A stretch of DNA of 60,000 nt from contig NC_079887.1 of the NCBI RefSeq assembly GCF_029227915.1, forward strand, positions 7,256,001 through 7,316,000, read 5' to 3'. The notes under the pieces are model-generated. The model searched no databases. It was not told the DNA's origin and worked only from the letters and a program-made list of their open reading frames with translations. A program made the translations under genes and the position numbers. This document shows, one piece after another, positions 1 through 11,413 of this stretch (position 1 is the stretch's first letter; every line of letters starts with the position of its first letter). Source of the stretch: Hydractinia symbiolongicarpus (lineage: Eukaryota > Cnidaria > Hydrozoa > Anthoathecata > Hydractiniidae).

Positions 1-227
1 TCGTAACAATGATCATGATCCCGACAGCACGCATCCGAACCATCTACCGGCGTCCCGCTCCCACCCGGTCCACACCAGCAACCGTAGTCATCATAGTCCA
101 AGCAATGAAGAAGTTTACTGGATGAATAAAAGTCTATTTGCTCGCACAACTCAAACAAACTAGATATGATGGGATCAGGATAGAGCAGCACACATAATAT
201 TGCGACGATAAGTGTTCGGAGCTTCAT
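1..227 (-). CDS. Secreted phospholipase A2, first exon (partial)
   Basis: Secreted Ca2+-dependent PLA2 hydrolyses the sn-2 ester of phospholipids outside the cell. The frame opens at the ATG complementary to 225-227 and stays open for 75 codons to the window edge, so the C-terminal part is missing. Residues 1 to about 20 ([16 protein letters not shown]) form a typical signal peptide. The calcium loop is [11 protein letters not shown], and the active-site helix starts CCRDHDHCY, with the catalytic His followed by Asp. The spacing between them fits the group I/II-like fold. The signal peptide, Ca loop and His-Asp motif all lie in one exon. In cnidarians such enzymes may be digestive or venom components, and the sequence here cannot decide between these. 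No upstream promoter element was recognised. Confidence 0.88.
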   Translation of the reverse strand, partial: MKLRTLIVAILCVLLYPDPIISSLFELCEQIDFYSSSKLLHCLDYDDYGCWCGPGGSGTPVDGSDACCRDHDHCY

Positions 228-2016
228 AGTGACCTATGAAAGCAGGACGTAAAATAAATTAGATACGCACAAAACCAGTTTTTGGCGTCTACTTAGCTGA
301 AAAAAACATGATATTATTAAAATTTATGTCGCGAAATTTTTCAAGGACATCGATTTGCGAAAGTACAACGTAAAAGAAGGTAATCCTTTACGTAGCGAAA
401 GTTAATGTTCGCAAAAAATTAAAAGAATAATAATAATAATAAATCTGCTTTAAAAGGAAAAACTGAAAGAAACTGTCGAAATTTTGCATTTTCAGGCCCA
501 ACTTTAAGGTGACGGTATACCTTGTGAGCATGATTTTTTAAATCGCGATTTTTTCAGCGATAGTTAATCAAAGTTTATTCATTCATACATTACCAAAAAG
601 CATTTTCAACCACCTATCAAATGGTATAAAAATAATTTGAAACTTTTTAACTTGTGCAGAGACATTTTTGAAACACACCCTGCCTTCAAAAAAGTAACTT
701 CATTTACAAAACTACTTCGTTTCCAAATCTCATTCGATGTTCTATAGAATCGTGAGAGATGTATGTAAAAACGATTTTTTAATTTTTTTCCACAAAGTCC
801 CCGTTTTTGATTTATTTAACTTTTTCTAAAAAAGCCATTTTTTAACTTAAACTTTTGTCTTTAAGATGTAATATCTAGAGAATCGTTGATTTTTTAAAAA
901 TAAAAAAATCTCTTTTAGATAAACACGTTGGCTACAGCATAGTAGCACTCTTCCTTGTAGATCTTCTGTAGTTTTGTAAAAGAGATTTGAAATGTAATAG
1001 ATGGTATACGAAAAAAAAAAAACATTCACTCAGACCAATCAGAAAAAAAAAGTTAGTTATTTCGAAAAAGTCAATATTCCCCTTCGAAAAAGAAATAAAT
1101 AGTTTCACCATTGGGAATATCGTCGTTTCTTTAGTATAAATAACTAAAATGCAAAATGAAGGAATATGAAAATTCAGCTAAGCTCCTACTGAAAGTACTA
1201 CACTTTCATTCATATTGAAACTATTTAAATTAAAACGTTGAAACAGTGATTGGCCATTGTACTGAGTCCTTTTGGAGCATTGGTTACAAGACAATTTTGT
1301 TGTCAATAACATCTTAAAAGTTCTGTGTTCATCAAAGTTGTTTTATATTGCATCAGTTTGGTTTATGCGTAATTCTTTTACGCCATTAAAAATTTGGCGT
1401 GAGGACGGGTTTAAGTTATTCGAGGCTTTAAGTCTGCAAATCGCGCCAGTTCATAAATATTTTTACACCACTCTGATATATCCACATCGCGGTATTTTCT
1501 CTTGTGATTCCATTATTTAGAAGTTATGCAGGTGAAACCCTTCCATGTTGTTGTTGACTATTCCAAGTGTTGTTGTTTATGCCCAATGTTGTTGTCTATG
1601 CTAATAATGCCCACCACGCAAATGGAAGCGAGAGCTTTACTGAATCAACACTTATAGATATTCTACTCTAAAGAAACATAAACTTACTTTCTCCCCAAAT
1701 GTGTTTACAATAAACCAAAGTAGTTTATTTCACATTAAAACTCCATTAACTTATCTCTCATTTTATTCCATTACGAAACTTTTTTATACGACATTACAAC
1801 AATCACGTGAACACGTGACCGCAATGTTTACATCATGTGACTATTAACATATCCATTGTTGGCGCATTAACATGCAATGGCGGGTTAACAGTGATTATAT
1901 TATGTGAGTTATAACGAGTTGACAACCTGGCACCTAGGCTCTTTTTAATGGAGTCTCTTGTTTACCTTTTACATGGAAAACTAAAGCAGTTAAAATAAAG
2001 AAGCCTTCGGGGAATC

Positions 2017-2096
2017 AATTTTGTTCCCAGGATTCTTTTTTCTTAAAAAGAAATTGAAAAATAAATCAAATAAATATAATTCCCGGAAACGAGATT
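2017..2096. repeat. Decayed hairpin repeat, GTTCCCAGG family
   Basis: The left arm reads TTTTGTTCCCAGGATTC and the right arm TTCCCGGAAACGAG. The arms are only partly complementary now. It matches the better-preserved copies at 2631-2704 and 4149-4257. Confidence 0.4.
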
Positions 2097-2630
2097 TGAA
2101 GCAAAAATCATAACTTTATTCTTTCACACTTTTACATGGGAAATGAAATTTGGCTGGAGCCTGGGGTGTTCTTATTTTCCCACATATTCAGCCGAAAATT
2201 GTTTTTATATTTCCAACATCTTTATTTATCATATAGTGGCTTCATTAAAATTGCGGTCCAATTTATCAGAGTGGCTGATTCGCAAAATCTCAACAATAGA
2301 TTCCGGAAAAAAATAAATACTCTGCTTTTAAAGAGTATTTTTCCATGTTTACTTTCTCTTGTCAAGAAAACAGAGAATATCAAAATATTTTAGCCATTCT
2401 TATGTTTTTGTTCTTATTCTTTAATCATTTCCAACCTCATTGTTCTTATAAATTGTTGTTAACTTGTTCTGCTAAAAAAGGTGGACCCATTTTGTAGCAT
2501 CTTATATGTCAAAGCAACCAAATGGCAGGCGTCATCTTTAGCAGGACTGGGACTAGTGCTCCTTCATCTATCTGAGTTTGCGTCGTCGTCGCTGTAGAAG
2601 CACAAGAAACTATTATGTGCCAAATTCACC

Positions 2631-2704
2631 TTCGTCCCAAGGGTTTTTGTCTTTTTGATAGCTATGCTCTCATATTAGGAAGACAAAAAAACCCTGGGGA
2701 CGAG
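2631..2704. repeat. Hairpin repeat, GTTCCCAGG family (best copy)
   Basis: The left arm CGTCCCAAGGGTTTTTGTC pairs with the right arm GACAAAAAAACCCTGGGGACG. The loop is about 25 bases. This is the clearest short inverted repeat of the family and has the look of a very small MITE or a foldable dispersed repeat. Confidence 0.75.
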
Positions 2705-2825
2705 TGTGGTACCAAATTAGCAGCTCTTAGCACTTTCTTTCTTGCCAGATAACTGAAAAAGCTACTTCAGAAGTCCTAAAAGCATAAACAGATTTTCAAG
2801 AGATTTAAAAACATGTCCTTACCCA

Positions 2826-2905
2826 TTCTCGTTCCCAGAAAATTTTTGTCTTTTTAATGTGTGAGAAGATATCACTCATATAAAAAAGGAAAAATCCCTG
2901 GTAAC
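2826..2905. repeat. Hairpin repeat, GTTCCCAGG family
   Basis: The left arm reads CTCGTTCCCAGAAAATTTTTG and the right arm GGAAAAATCCCTGGTAAC. The pairing is imperfect. An inner palindrome (GTGTGAGAAGATATCACTCATA) sits in the loop. Confidence 0.5.
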
Positions 2906-3010
2906 TAAGATGATATTTACCAAGTATTCAGTAAAATGTTTAAAATTGTTTATACTTTTCTACCTACGCAAGTTAAGTAGCGTGCGCAAGAAACCAAAAT
3001 TCATAAAATA

Positions 3011-3091
3011 TCAACTTTGTTCCTAGTGCTTTTTTTCTTTTTATTCATTGCCTCAATAAGCATAAAAAGGGAATTAATTTTAACGAAGTTA
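3011..3091. repeat. Decayed hairpin repeat, GTTCCCAGG family
   Basis: The left end is AACTTTGTTCCTAGTGC and the right end TTTTAACGAAGTT. The outer AACTTYGTT arms remain complementary while the inner arms have drifted. Confidence 0.4.
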
Positions 3092-4148
3092 CCAAGTCCT
3101 AATATTCTATGAGAAATAAATTTTGCTAATTTAGCAAAAAAGGAGTTTATTTAAACATTTTGTCTTCAGTTATAGCTCCCGTTTTAAGGGCTTTTATGCA
3201 GGAAATACAAGACGGAAACAGCTGAAGTTGAAAAATTCATGTATCTTATATATATAGGTCAATTTAATGGAAAAATTGGAAAAAAATTCCGGATTTTGCA
3301 AGAAGTACAACGCCAATAGTGAGTTAGGCGGAACTAACTTTCTCGAAATTGAAAAAAACTCGCAAAATACTCCACCGTTTTAGCGCCATAGCTCCTGATG
3401 ACCACGTGATCATGCAAAGTGCTGCCCATATTTTAGATAGAGGATGAATTGGAATACGCAACGTTAGCAAATATAAACCATATAGATCTTTTCCTTAGCC
3501 ACCAATAGCGGCTGACTAGTTGTCGACTGAAAAAGGGTCTTTATAAAGATGCGCCGCGCCGCAAGGGTTAAAACCAGAATTGTATTAATTTCAGTTGTAC
3601 TGCATCAAGTAGCTAAAGAACAGATTTATAATTTAAAATGCTTGCTCTTGCTGATTTACAATACGGTGTCGTAGCAATTTTTTAGGGGGACTCTGCAAGG
3701 ACCATGTTTTTAAAAGAAGGTGAGATTTTGAATATAAGCATCTCAAGATTGACGGAAATGCATTGTTTTTTAGACACGAAATGGAGGTTACAGTACTACC
3801 CTTTAATGTTCTTTTATAATAAATTGATTTAACAAGAGCATAGTTTGTGTTGATCTCCCTGGTTTGTAGACCATTTCACGTAAAATCTCAGAAGATAAAT
3901 AATCGTAACCGCTATATTGACTTCACGCCCACACTTAAGGTAATATTTTCAGTCAGCGCCACATGGCTGAGTAACAGCGCAGTCTGGTAAATTGCACATG
4001 GCGCTTGTTTAAATTAGTTCAGGTAATCTAAAAATGACAATACATGATGTAGATTAATTCTCACATATTTTCAAAGCAAACAACGGCCCTTGAATACATT
4101 TTTCGATAACAAGGTTGCCTAAAAATTAATAAATTTTTATTCGTCAGC

Positions 4149-4257
4149 TCCAACTTCGTTCCCAGCGCCTGCTGTCTCCTTTATTATCTCGGTAAGGCGA
4201 GTATCACTGTCCGATGTTAGATGTTAAAAGATACATGATGCCCTGGGGACGAGGTTG
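4149..4257. repeat. Hairpin repeat, GTTCCCAGG family
   Basis: The left arm CAACTTCGTTCCCAGCGCC pairs with the right arm GCCCTGGGGACGAGGTTGC. The interior of about 70 bases is unrelated to the interiors of the other copies, so the arms are the conserved part of the family. Confidence 0.65.
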
Positions 4258-6290
4258 CGTCAGCTTTTCACCTAAATATTAGCTGTTTTTTTATCTGATG
4301 TTAGTGCTAAGTAATTTCCTAGTTGCAACTAATCAATGTTCCTAAAATATGACGTATTAAAGGCAACGTCAGATGTCATACTTCTCGATGACAGTGGAAA
4401 CGAAGACAAAGATGATTCAAAGTTTATGCATTGAGGCTTGTTTTCATTTGGTCACTAATTTTTCTGAGCGTGTGCGCACTTAAAAAAAATAAAAGATTTC
4501 GTGCACATGTGCTAGGAAAAAAGCGCGTGAGCCTTTTACAGTATAGCGGAAAATGCAATCAAATGGAAACGAACCCTTACTGTTTGTAAAATAAATTACT
4601 GTGGCTAAAATAAAATAAGCAAAGATGACTTTAAAATACATTTTAATATATTCTCAATAAGTGGGCAGTGTTCAATTAAGCGCCCAGTCCAAGCACCCAC
4701 CCCTAGAGTCGCAAGTTTAAATAAGAACCCATGGCACTTAGTCGGTCATTTACGATAGTCATTTGGATTAATTTCCGATTTTTGTCCTGTGTGATGGAGA
4801 GTGTTTACCTAACCACGCTGATCTAAAAACAATGTTAGTTTTTATTATTATGAAAACCGCTTTGCAAGTTGTATCATCTTACATAGAATTGTAAGAAGCA
4901 AAAACGTGTCAGCGCTGCTGCTAAAAATTTAACAACAAAGTAGTTGTTTGTCGTGATACACAGACGAGTGAGTGTAATAGATATAGTTATGAATACATAT
5001 ATTGCCACGAGGTAAGTACATCGTTTAGTGATCGTGAAAGAGGAAACTACGCCTGCATAGTCCATCTCGCTTCAATTCAAAACATTTTAGGTTTTTACGA
5101 AATAGGATGGCTGAGTTTGGTTTTCGTGCAAACACATTTATAATGTAGAAAATGAAACAAACTGTATTTGGGAGAGCTATTGAAAAGCTTAATTTAAGCT
5201 TCGTTTTCTTCTTGTGTTTTTTCTCAGCTATCTATACGTAGGTCTACAATGTTTTGAAGCAGTCATTGTAAAAAGTCCATTAAAACGTTACCTTGAGAGA
5301 AAAAATTTTAGCGGAAAAATCTTCGTGAACCAATGGTCTGAAAATTGTGAATTTCGTGGAAGAATTTTTGCGAGTCAAAACTGTAAGGCATATTTGGCGG
5401 ATTAAATTTTAGTGGATTTATATCGCGAAAGAAATTTTCGCCAATTTGAACAATTGAAAAATTTTCCGAAATTTATTTTCTCAAATTAGGACAAAATTCG
5501 CAAACATTTTTTCCACGAAAATTTCTTCTCGTTAAAATTGCTTCCTATAATGTTGCAGCTCTTTTACATTTTTTGTGGAGATTTGGGATTTATAATAGTA
5601 GCGTATATCTTATACATCTTAGCTCTATCAGGAACGCATCTGTTTCAGAGACCCTTGTTATGGAGATTTTGCATATTTCCTGTATTATCTCAGATAAAAA
5701 GATCTATTTTTATTATAAAACTGGTCCATGGATATAACGCTCATACATATTTTGGGTATCCTTTAGCACAAATTAGCCATTAGAACAAATGCTAGTATAA
5801 ATTACCGAATCACCTTCTGAGAATTGCAACAAGGCAGACAAGCATATCACATTTGTGATTTTTTAGCTATAATGTTGTTCATTCCGGTTTCGCGGACTGG
5901 CAAAACACGGCTAAAAATATGAAGCTGATAGTCCTATTGAAAACCGCAGTAACTTCCAACCACCAATAATAAAATTTACTTATGCTGACCCTCCTCTTAA
6001 CACAAGCAGCACCATTTGTTGAATGGTATTGAGCAATGTCTCCTACAGTTGCCATGGCATTGCAGGTTAAGAAGAGTTTGTCCAAATAAAAAACCTGTTT
6101 TTTCTTCGATGCCACTTCATCTTTACTATCTGTTTGTTTACCTTCGTGATAATAATAAATATATTTTTCTATTTATTTAACTAATATATGATGCAAGAAT
6201 AAATGAAAAAGTAAATGTGTAAACAAACTTAAAATTCCAGAGAGCTGTTAATTTTGAAATTGCGGCAAGCATTTCCACATAAACAAAGGA

Positions 6291-6492
6291 AAACTTTGTT
6301 CCCAGAGTCTGTTTTTATTTTCAAACGAACCTTAAAGATGTGTTATGTATTGACTTCATAGGTAAATTCTAAGTGAGCCGGAGAGTAAGTTTTAAACAAC
6401 GACAACTTTGAAATTTACAAAAGTTTCAAATGTCGGGAGTATTGGTTTTCTTGAGTGGAATTATAACTGTTACCTGTTCCCAGGCCCTTTTA
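6291..6492. repeat. Two single arms of the GTTCCCAGG repeat
   Basis: AACTTTGTTCCCAGAGTCTG starts at 6291, and ACCTGTTCCCAGGCCC lies near 6472-6487. Neither has a visible partner arm. Both are probably broken copies just upstream of the UNC93A-like gene. Confidence 0.35.
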
Positions 6493-6653
6493 GTTTCACT
6501 GTAGAGTTCATAAATATGTGTATGTATTGGAGTTAAAATGTGTATGTAGGTTAATTTAATATCTTCATGCAGTGTAGCGCAAAAAAAAAGAGTAAAAAAT
6601 TAAAAACAACAGCAACAAAACCATCAACAACAACAACAAACAGAAAAACAAAA

Positions 6654-9434
6654 ATGGGTTCTGAAGAAGAAAACTTCCTTGAACTGGATGAACAAGAGCT
6701 GCAAACATTTCGTCGATCAAGTTATAAAAATCTGATTGTCATGAGTCTGGGCTTTCTTTTCTTATTTACCGCCTTTCAAGCATTGCAAAATTTGCAAAGC
6801 AGTATCCATGATGACAAGCAAATGGGATGGTGGTCGCTTTGTTTGATTTATTTATCTCTTTTGATTTCATGCATGTTTGTACCACCGTTGGTGATTTCAA
6901 AGTTAGGCGCCAAATACACGGTTATGCTGTCTATGGTGGGCTATGTTTTGTTCACAGTGGCTAACTTTTATCCGAAAAGATGGACATTGTTTCCCGCTTC
7001 TATTATATTAGGTATGTAGTGGCATGGATATTAATTTCTCTTGAGTGTAATGTCCTTAGATCTGTCTTCGGTTTTTTTGTGCTTATTTCTAGGATTAAGG
7101 GGTTACTTATAAAAAATAGGGGCTAATACACTGAAATTAGCAACATTGTAACGAAATTAAACTCTAAAGATCAAAAACACAATGTATCAAGGTTAATAAG
7201 AAAGTTTGAGAATAGCATTTTATTTCTACCAAACAAATAATTACTTTACTTTTTGTCGCGAAATTCTGTTCGTGAAAGAAAAAAACTTTTACTAGCAGGA
7301 AATTTCCTCTGGCGAAAATTTCTGATAGTGGATAAAACGCTGTTTCGCATAGCGTTTTCCTTCACATGCCTTGTGGTTACAAATAAGTTCTTCTGCAAGA
7401 GCAACGTGTTTTTGTTTTAGGATTTTGTGGTGCACCTCTCTGGGCTGCAAAATGTTCATACGTAACAACAAAAGGAATAAAGTACGGTAAAGCCACTGGC
7501 AAGAACGAAGACAATGTTATCACCAACTTTTTTGGTTTGTTTTTTCTCATCTTTCAAAGTGGACAAATCTGGGGAAATCTTATTTCTTCACAAATCCTGA
7601 AACCTTCAGGTTAGAATGTTATTATTAGTTTATTTGTAAGGAATTTTAGAATTTAAGAGAACTATTTTCGCAAGAACGTAGCGTCAACAACTTTTTTTAA
7701 AAATTCTACAAAAATGCGACAAACAGATATCTTATTCTTTTTGAAAACCTTAAACATCTCACTGAAAGCATTTCCACGTTGAGTTTATTCTGCCGTCAGT
7801 TTTGGCTTTTGGGTTTTGTTGCAAGTTTCTGTTTTTTGTACCCATAGATAGTAGTAGTAACGACACACGAGACACAGGATTAATATGCGGTGCAAACTTC
7901 TGCCCCTCGACAAACATCTCGTCAATCAACCAGCAGACAAGTGACTCCACTGTCACGACGCTGATGTTGATTTATCTAGGCTTCGGATGCTTAGCAATAG
8001 CTGTTATCTTCTTATTTTTGGATCAGGAAAAAATATTAGGCGAAACAAAGAAGAAAGGGGTGTGCGATCTGTTTATAGCAACGATTAAACATCTAAAGAA
8101 CATGAAGATGTTGCTGTTAATTCCAATAACTATGTTTAGTGGGTTGGAGCAAGGTTTTGTTTTTGGAGATTTCACTAGAGTAAGTTAGATTATATTTGTT
8201 ATTTGCGAACATTAAATTTGAGCTAATGGATAGACAATTAACATATTTCGCTAGTAAAAATATTAAAAATAAAATCAAAAAAGGTGATCGCAGAAAATGC
8301 TGATACGCGTAAAATACATTCATATTGCTATTACGCGACAGTTAAACTCGCGCGAAGTAAATTTTTCGCCTCATGAAAATTAATACGCGCGAAATTTAGT
8401 ACGAATAAAACATCTTATTGGCCAGAACTTTGTCGATTCTAAGTGACGAAATTTTAAGGAACTGAGGAAAGTTAGACAAAAAGAAAAATACGGGTCGGCA
8501 AAAGTTGCAATTTCATGTCCAAAACCTAGTTTTTTTGGCTGAAAATGAATTATTGATGTGTTACTTCAGGCATTTGTCACTTGCACTCTTGGTATTGAAA
8601 AAGTCGGTTTAATAATGATATGTTTCGGCGTCGTTGATGCCTTCTTTTCGTTGTTTTTGGGAAAAATTGTCGAATGGTGGACCGGACGACCGATCATGAT
8701 GATATCCGGAGCATTGGTTAATCTTGGACTTCTCATATTGTTTTACGTTTGGCATCCTAGAGAAAGCACCGTTTATGTGTTTTACATTGGGGCAGCACTT
8801 TGGGGATTCTGTGACGCTGTCTGGCAAACGCAAGTCAATGGTGAGTGTATGTAGAAACAGACGTAAGAAGAAGTAAAGTATGTCCTCCACGCTCCCGCAG
8901 CCCATGGTCTATAGGAGTAAGACATTAGTTGCAGGACTGTGGGGCTTGTTTCTGAGAGATTTTTCCTAGCATTTTGTACGTTAGTCCAGATTTTATTTAT
9001 GGAAAGTTAATTCTTCTTTGAGGTTTCTCTCAAACGTCCTTACATTTTCCACAATATTTTTGCATCACAAGGAAAAAATGGAATCTACGTTGAACCCCAA
9101 AATTTGGTTTAAGAAAAGATGTCCATAAAGCAATTAATTAACAAGATAAAAAAAGTATTTGCGCATCCTTTTACGTATACCCTCTCTATTTTTAGCGTTC
9201 TATGGAGTATTATTCCCGACCAATCAAGAAGCAGCATTTTCAAACTATAGGTTATGGGAATCTGTAGGTTTCGTCATAGCGTTTGCATACGGTAACTACA
9301 TTTGCATATCAACGAAAATCCAAATCCTAATCTGTTTCCTTATACTTGGCGTCGCTTTGTATGGGGTGATCGAGTTTAAAAGAAAAAACGAGACAGAGAC
9401 CTACGATACACACATGGAGAATATACCGAGTTAA
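6654..9434 (+). CDS. UNC93A: UNC93A-like multi-pass membrane protein (5 exons)
   Basis: Exons are 6654-7011, 7421-7609, 7848-8179, 8570-8840 and 9196-9434. All have GT-AG borders and compatible phases, giving 462 aa, close to the usual UNC93A length of about 457. UNC93 proteins are MFS-like with 11-12 transmembrane segments. In the family, UNC-93 of worms regulates a two-pore K+ channel and UNC93B1 traffics Toll-like receptors; the role of UNC93A is poorly known. Hydrophobic segments start at LIVMSLGFLFLFTAFQALQ, and the family hallmarks FQALQNLQSSI, GAPLWAAKCSYVT and FSNYRLWESVGFVIAFAY are present. I chose the ATG at 6654 (CAAAAATGG, strong context). An in-frame ATG at 6567 would add 29 Lys/Thr-rich residues encoded by a CAA repeat and looks like 5'UTR. 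Confidence 0.92.
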
Positions 9435-9440
9435 AATAAA
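9435..9440 (+). promoter_or_regulatory. Possible polyadenylation signal AATAAA
   Basis: AATAAA follows directly after the stop codon of the UNC93A-like gene. If used, the 3'UTR would be only some 20-30 bases long, so a later site is possible. Confidence 0.35.
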
Positions 9441-11413
9441 TATGGACGTAAGCGGCTTCTTAGACGTCTCAACATGATTATGTAAGAAGAATCATATATA
9501 ATGTTGGTCAGCTATTGGTGCTATTGCATTAACCGATGTAACAAGAATACACGTTCATATACATCGCTACTTTATTCGACTTTTAATTTTTTTAATATAA
9601 CATTGTACTAAAGTTAAAATTAATTGGCAAATTATGTACCAGGTGCACTAGACATTAGTTTTATAAACAACTACTGGCTTCACTGTGTTAGATTCTTCCC
9701 GACTTTAGACTCACCTCCAAAGGCAAGAGTAGACTGGTACCTTAGAAAGTCGTAATATTAGTGCGAAATAACTATAACCACTCATAGAGAGATTTGTTAT
9801 AAAGCGTTCTGTGCAAACTCGTGTAATGTGTATATAGCTATGTAACAAAAATATTTTTCAAAGAAAAACAAGTTGACTAGCATTTACCGTGTAGCGAATT
9901 TTGACTATATATTTAAAGTTAACAAGTCACAATCTCGTTCCCAGGACTTCTTTTTTCAGAAAGGAGGAAAGAAGCTCTACGGACGAGATTGGACAAGTCA
10001 GATATATTTTTTTACAATGAAATTTTAATGTGCTCCTAAGTACGCCAGAAAGAAAAATAATGTAGAAGAATATAGGAAACATAGCAAAAATGATTGAAAC
10101 AACACATGCGCAAAATAAAATATTTGTTTGTCAAGAATTCCTTGGGGAAGAAGTAGGTGTTCCTTCAAAGGTTTTTGGGCGCGTTATTACTATCCCTTTT
10201 TAAACGCATAGGCACATGCGTGTTATAAAAACAAGAAGTCCCCTGTGTTAAATCCTACGTCTTCAGATGTTGCAAGTTGATTTTATCGTGTCTCACAACT
10301 GACTTAAACGTATAAAAATGTAAGAAAAAAATGCGAAAATAATGTTTGCGAATTCGCCATTAAAAAATTCCGCATCTTTTTAAATAAAGACGAGCATTCG
10401 CAAATTCTTATTTCGCATTCAAACTTATTTTTCTGGCTAAATTCGCAAATTTGCTGTAACTTGACAATAAAACTCCCTTTAGGCTGGATTTAATCTTTAA
10501 TTTTGCAATTTCAATAACTTCGTTCCCAGTGTCCTTTGATATCAAAAACGATGTCGTTGGAAGTTGGGTACTCCCTATGTCGTCAGTGTACAAGGCGACA
10601 ACATTACATTAAGTATAAACATATTTAATAAATACGAATTATAACATGTAAAATAAATCATATTCATCTATATTGGTCACATTGTAACGAAATATATTTT
10701 AAATATTCTTTAAATAATTAATTTATCACGACGTCATTGCAACTAGTCGGTTTGAAACATCATTGTGTCTACAAATGGCAGGTTTTGTGATGCTACCGCG
10801 AATGCGTAAGTAGCGTGTATGCTGAAGAAACAAACGTTAAACTCTCACGGCATCTGTATCGATAGTTCTTGCAGAGAAACTTTAGGCAAGGTCAAAAACT
10901 CGCAAAATTTGCTGTATGAACTTTTGACAATCAAGCATTTTTACATTTTGCGCTCATGTACTTTTGCAAATATAACGTGTAACAAATTTTTCAGTTGACA
11001 AAAAGCATCTTAATTGGAAAAAAAACCTACGAAAATAAACTCCTGTGAAAATTTCGTTAAGGTTTTTAAACTTTAATGAATGGAATAGACATATCAACGA
11101 GAATGTGCTAGTCTCTCGTGATCTCCCGGGAACATTCGTGTTAAACTATGTTTCACGAACTTTAAATCATTTAACATAAACAGTTTAATATTTCTTCATA
11201 TCTCCTTTAAAATTACAACTTAATTTTCTGCGTGAATATTTCTTTCATTCAGTATGACGTAAGACTTTGGTAACTAGTATTATGTATTGACTATCTAGAA
11301 AGTGAATTTGAGAAAAAATGTACCCTTACAAACAGACAGTTGCTTAAGAAGGGTATATCATTGCACAGTAAACAAACATTGGTGTATTACATTGTTTGCT
11401 AAACTCTAGTAAG
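9441..11413. other. Intergenic region, no gene recognised
   Basis: AT-rich, with one good hairpin (9931-9990) and a single arm of the same repeat family near 10515-10545 (ACTTCGTTCCCAGTGTCC). GCGAAAATTT-type motifs cluster around 10320-10450 and 10890-11060. I found no exon with coding character. Confidence 0.55.
9931..9990. repeat. Hairpin repeat, GTTCCCAGG family
   Basis: The left arm AATCTCGTTCCCAGGACTTC pairs with the right arm GAAGCTCTACGGACGAGATT, and the loop is AT/AG-rich. The compact 60-base copy lies 0.5 kb downstream of the UNC93A-like gene. Confidence 0.6.

Larger units (their letters stand above)
228..6653. other. Intergenic region, repeat-rich, no gene recognised
   Basis: Divergent promoter space between the PLA2 exon (minus) and the UNC93A-like gene (plus). 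All open frames are short and have no protein-like composition. It holds a series of short hairpin repeats (listed separately), scattered GCGAAAATTT-type motifs (for example near 330-420 and 5410-5530) and AT-rich filler. I see no convincing exon or RNA gene here. Confidence 0.6.

Noticed and set aside
6567-6653. Upstream in-frame ATG of the UNC93A-like gene
   Set aside because: Weak context, and the added residues come from a CAA repeat. The second ATG has a strong context and gives the family's usual length.
11396-11413. Longer start for the ankyrin gene
   Set aside because: It begins at TTG. The first ATG is at 11414 and has a good context.
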